Of a stretch of 5,950 bases of DNA, positions 5,508 to 5,950 are shown one piece after another (within the stretch, counting starts at the first letter, position 1; each line of letters opens with the position of its first letter). The notes beneath the pieces are model-generated. The model made no database searches. It was not told the DNA's origin and saw nothing but the letters and a program-made list of their open reading frames with translations. The position numbers were made by a program, and so were the translations under genes. The DNA is from GCA-003244245 sp046262495 (lineage in GTDB: Bacteria > Actinomycetota > Actinomycetes > Mycobacteriales > Pseudonocardiaceae), in contig JBHEMR010000066.1 in assembly GCA_046262495.1 (NCBI GenBank), forward strand, positions 1 to 5,950, given 5' to 3'.

Positions 5508-5950
5508 ATGCCGTTGACCCCCGCCGACGTTCACAACGTCGCGTTCAGTAAGCCGCCGATCGGCAAGCGGGGCTACAACGAGGACGAGGTGGACGCGTTC
5601 CTCGACCTGGTTGAGGCCGAGCTGGCTCGCTTGATCGAGGACAACAACGATCTTCGCAACCAGGTTGAGCAGCTCGATCAGCAGCTGCGCGCTGCGCCGG
5701 TCGACACTGGGCGCAACCTGCGCCCACTGGAGCCGCCGCGGCCGGTGATGGCGCCCGTTCCGCCGCCGATGATGGAACAGACCTCGCCCGGCGGTGATCA
5801 CCATGTGCAAGCCGCCAAGGTGTTGGGTCTGGCGCAGGAGATGGCTGACCGCTTGACCGGTGAGGCCAAAGCCGAAGCGGATGGGATGTTGGGCGAAGCC
5901 CGGACCAAGTCCGAGCAGCTGCTCTCGGACGCCAGGGCGAAGGCCGACGG
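5508..5950 (+). CDS. wag31: Polar growth protein Wag31/DivIVA, N-terminal part (3' end outside window)
   Basis: The reading frame stays open from the ATG at 5508 to the window edge, giving 147 residues of an expected 250-400. Wag31 (also called DivIVA) is a coiled-coil scaffold that binds curved membrane at cell poles and directs cell wall growth there; it is essential in mycobacteria and Streptomyces. The N-terminal lipid-binding domain is almost identical to the mycobacterial one as I recall it: MPLTPADVHNVAFSKPPIGK, then RGYNEDEVDAFLDLVEAEL (21-39). The loop SKPPIGKRGY (14-23) is the membrane-touching part. The first coiled coil runs to about 61. A Pro-rich linker (about 62-98) separates it from the second coiled coil, which starts near HHVQAAKVLGLAQEMADRL (98-116) and continues with Ala- and Lys-rich heptads to the end. 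The linker is short here; Streptomyces versions often carry a long Gln/Pro-rich one. Confidence 0.96.
   Translation, partial: MPLTPADVHNVAFSKPPIGKRGYNEDEVDAFLDLVEAELARLIEDNNDLRNQVEQLDQQLRAAPVDTGRNLRPLEPPRPVMAPVPPPMMEQTSPGGDHHVQAAKVLGLAQEMADRLTGEAKAEADGMLGEARTKSEQLLSDARAKAD

Noticed and set aside
1..5950. Mobile elements, CRISPR arrays, tRNA or rRNA genes, foreign islands
   Set aside because: I saw no transposase, terminal repeats, regular direct repeats or tRNA-like folds, and gene order and composition are uniform for an actinobacterial dcw cluster.

Overview
The window is a segment of the division and cell wall (dcw) cluster of a high-GC actinobacterium. All genes are on the + strand, in the order murC (3' end), ftsQ, ftsZ, pgeF/yfiH, yggS, sepF, yggT, wag31/divIVA (5' end). 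The order, the absence of ftsA and minCDE, and the Wag31 N-terminus (MPLTPADVHNVAFSKPPIGK) are typical of mycelial and mycobacterial actinobacteria. FtsZ mixes mycobacterium-like (N-terminal PPHNYLAVIK) and Streptomyces-like (RELTRGLGAGANPEVGRKAA) stretches, which fits a Frankia-type or related lineage. That placement is inference from recalled family sequences, not from a search.

Region by region: 1-236 is the end of MurC (peptidoglycan precursor ligase). FtsQ, the bitopic divisome protein, probably starts at 233 inside the murC stop codon. A 242-base spacer (1214-1455) follows, the only long non-coding stretch. It holds two possible hairpins and a 25-codon small ORF whose stop overlaps the ftsZ start as ATGA. 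FtsZ (1456-2676), PgeF (2673-3425) and YggS (3422-4162) are chained by 4-base GTGA/ATGA overlaps, indicating translational coupling. A 91-base gap leads to sepF, which has a strong ribosome binding site. A 66-base gap with a perfect 9-base inverted repeat leads to yggT, and a 72-base gap leads to wag31, which runs off the window.

Functionally, FtsZ forms the Z-ring. SepF probably anchors it to the membrane through its N-terminal helix and the FtsZ C-terminal peptide. FtsQ belongs to the FtsQLB regulator of septal synthesis. MurC and PgeF act on precursor synthesis and precursor editing. YggS maintains PLP. YggT is a small membrane protein of unclear role, and Wag31 directs polar growth. The genes are ordinary and well conserved. 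The less expected signals are the small ORF and hairpin in the ftsZ leader, the inverted repeat before yggT, the altered GEN-type motif in YggS, and a poorly constrained, Arg-rich FtsQ N-terminus. I see no mobile element, CRISPR array, RNA gene or convincing rho-independent terminator.
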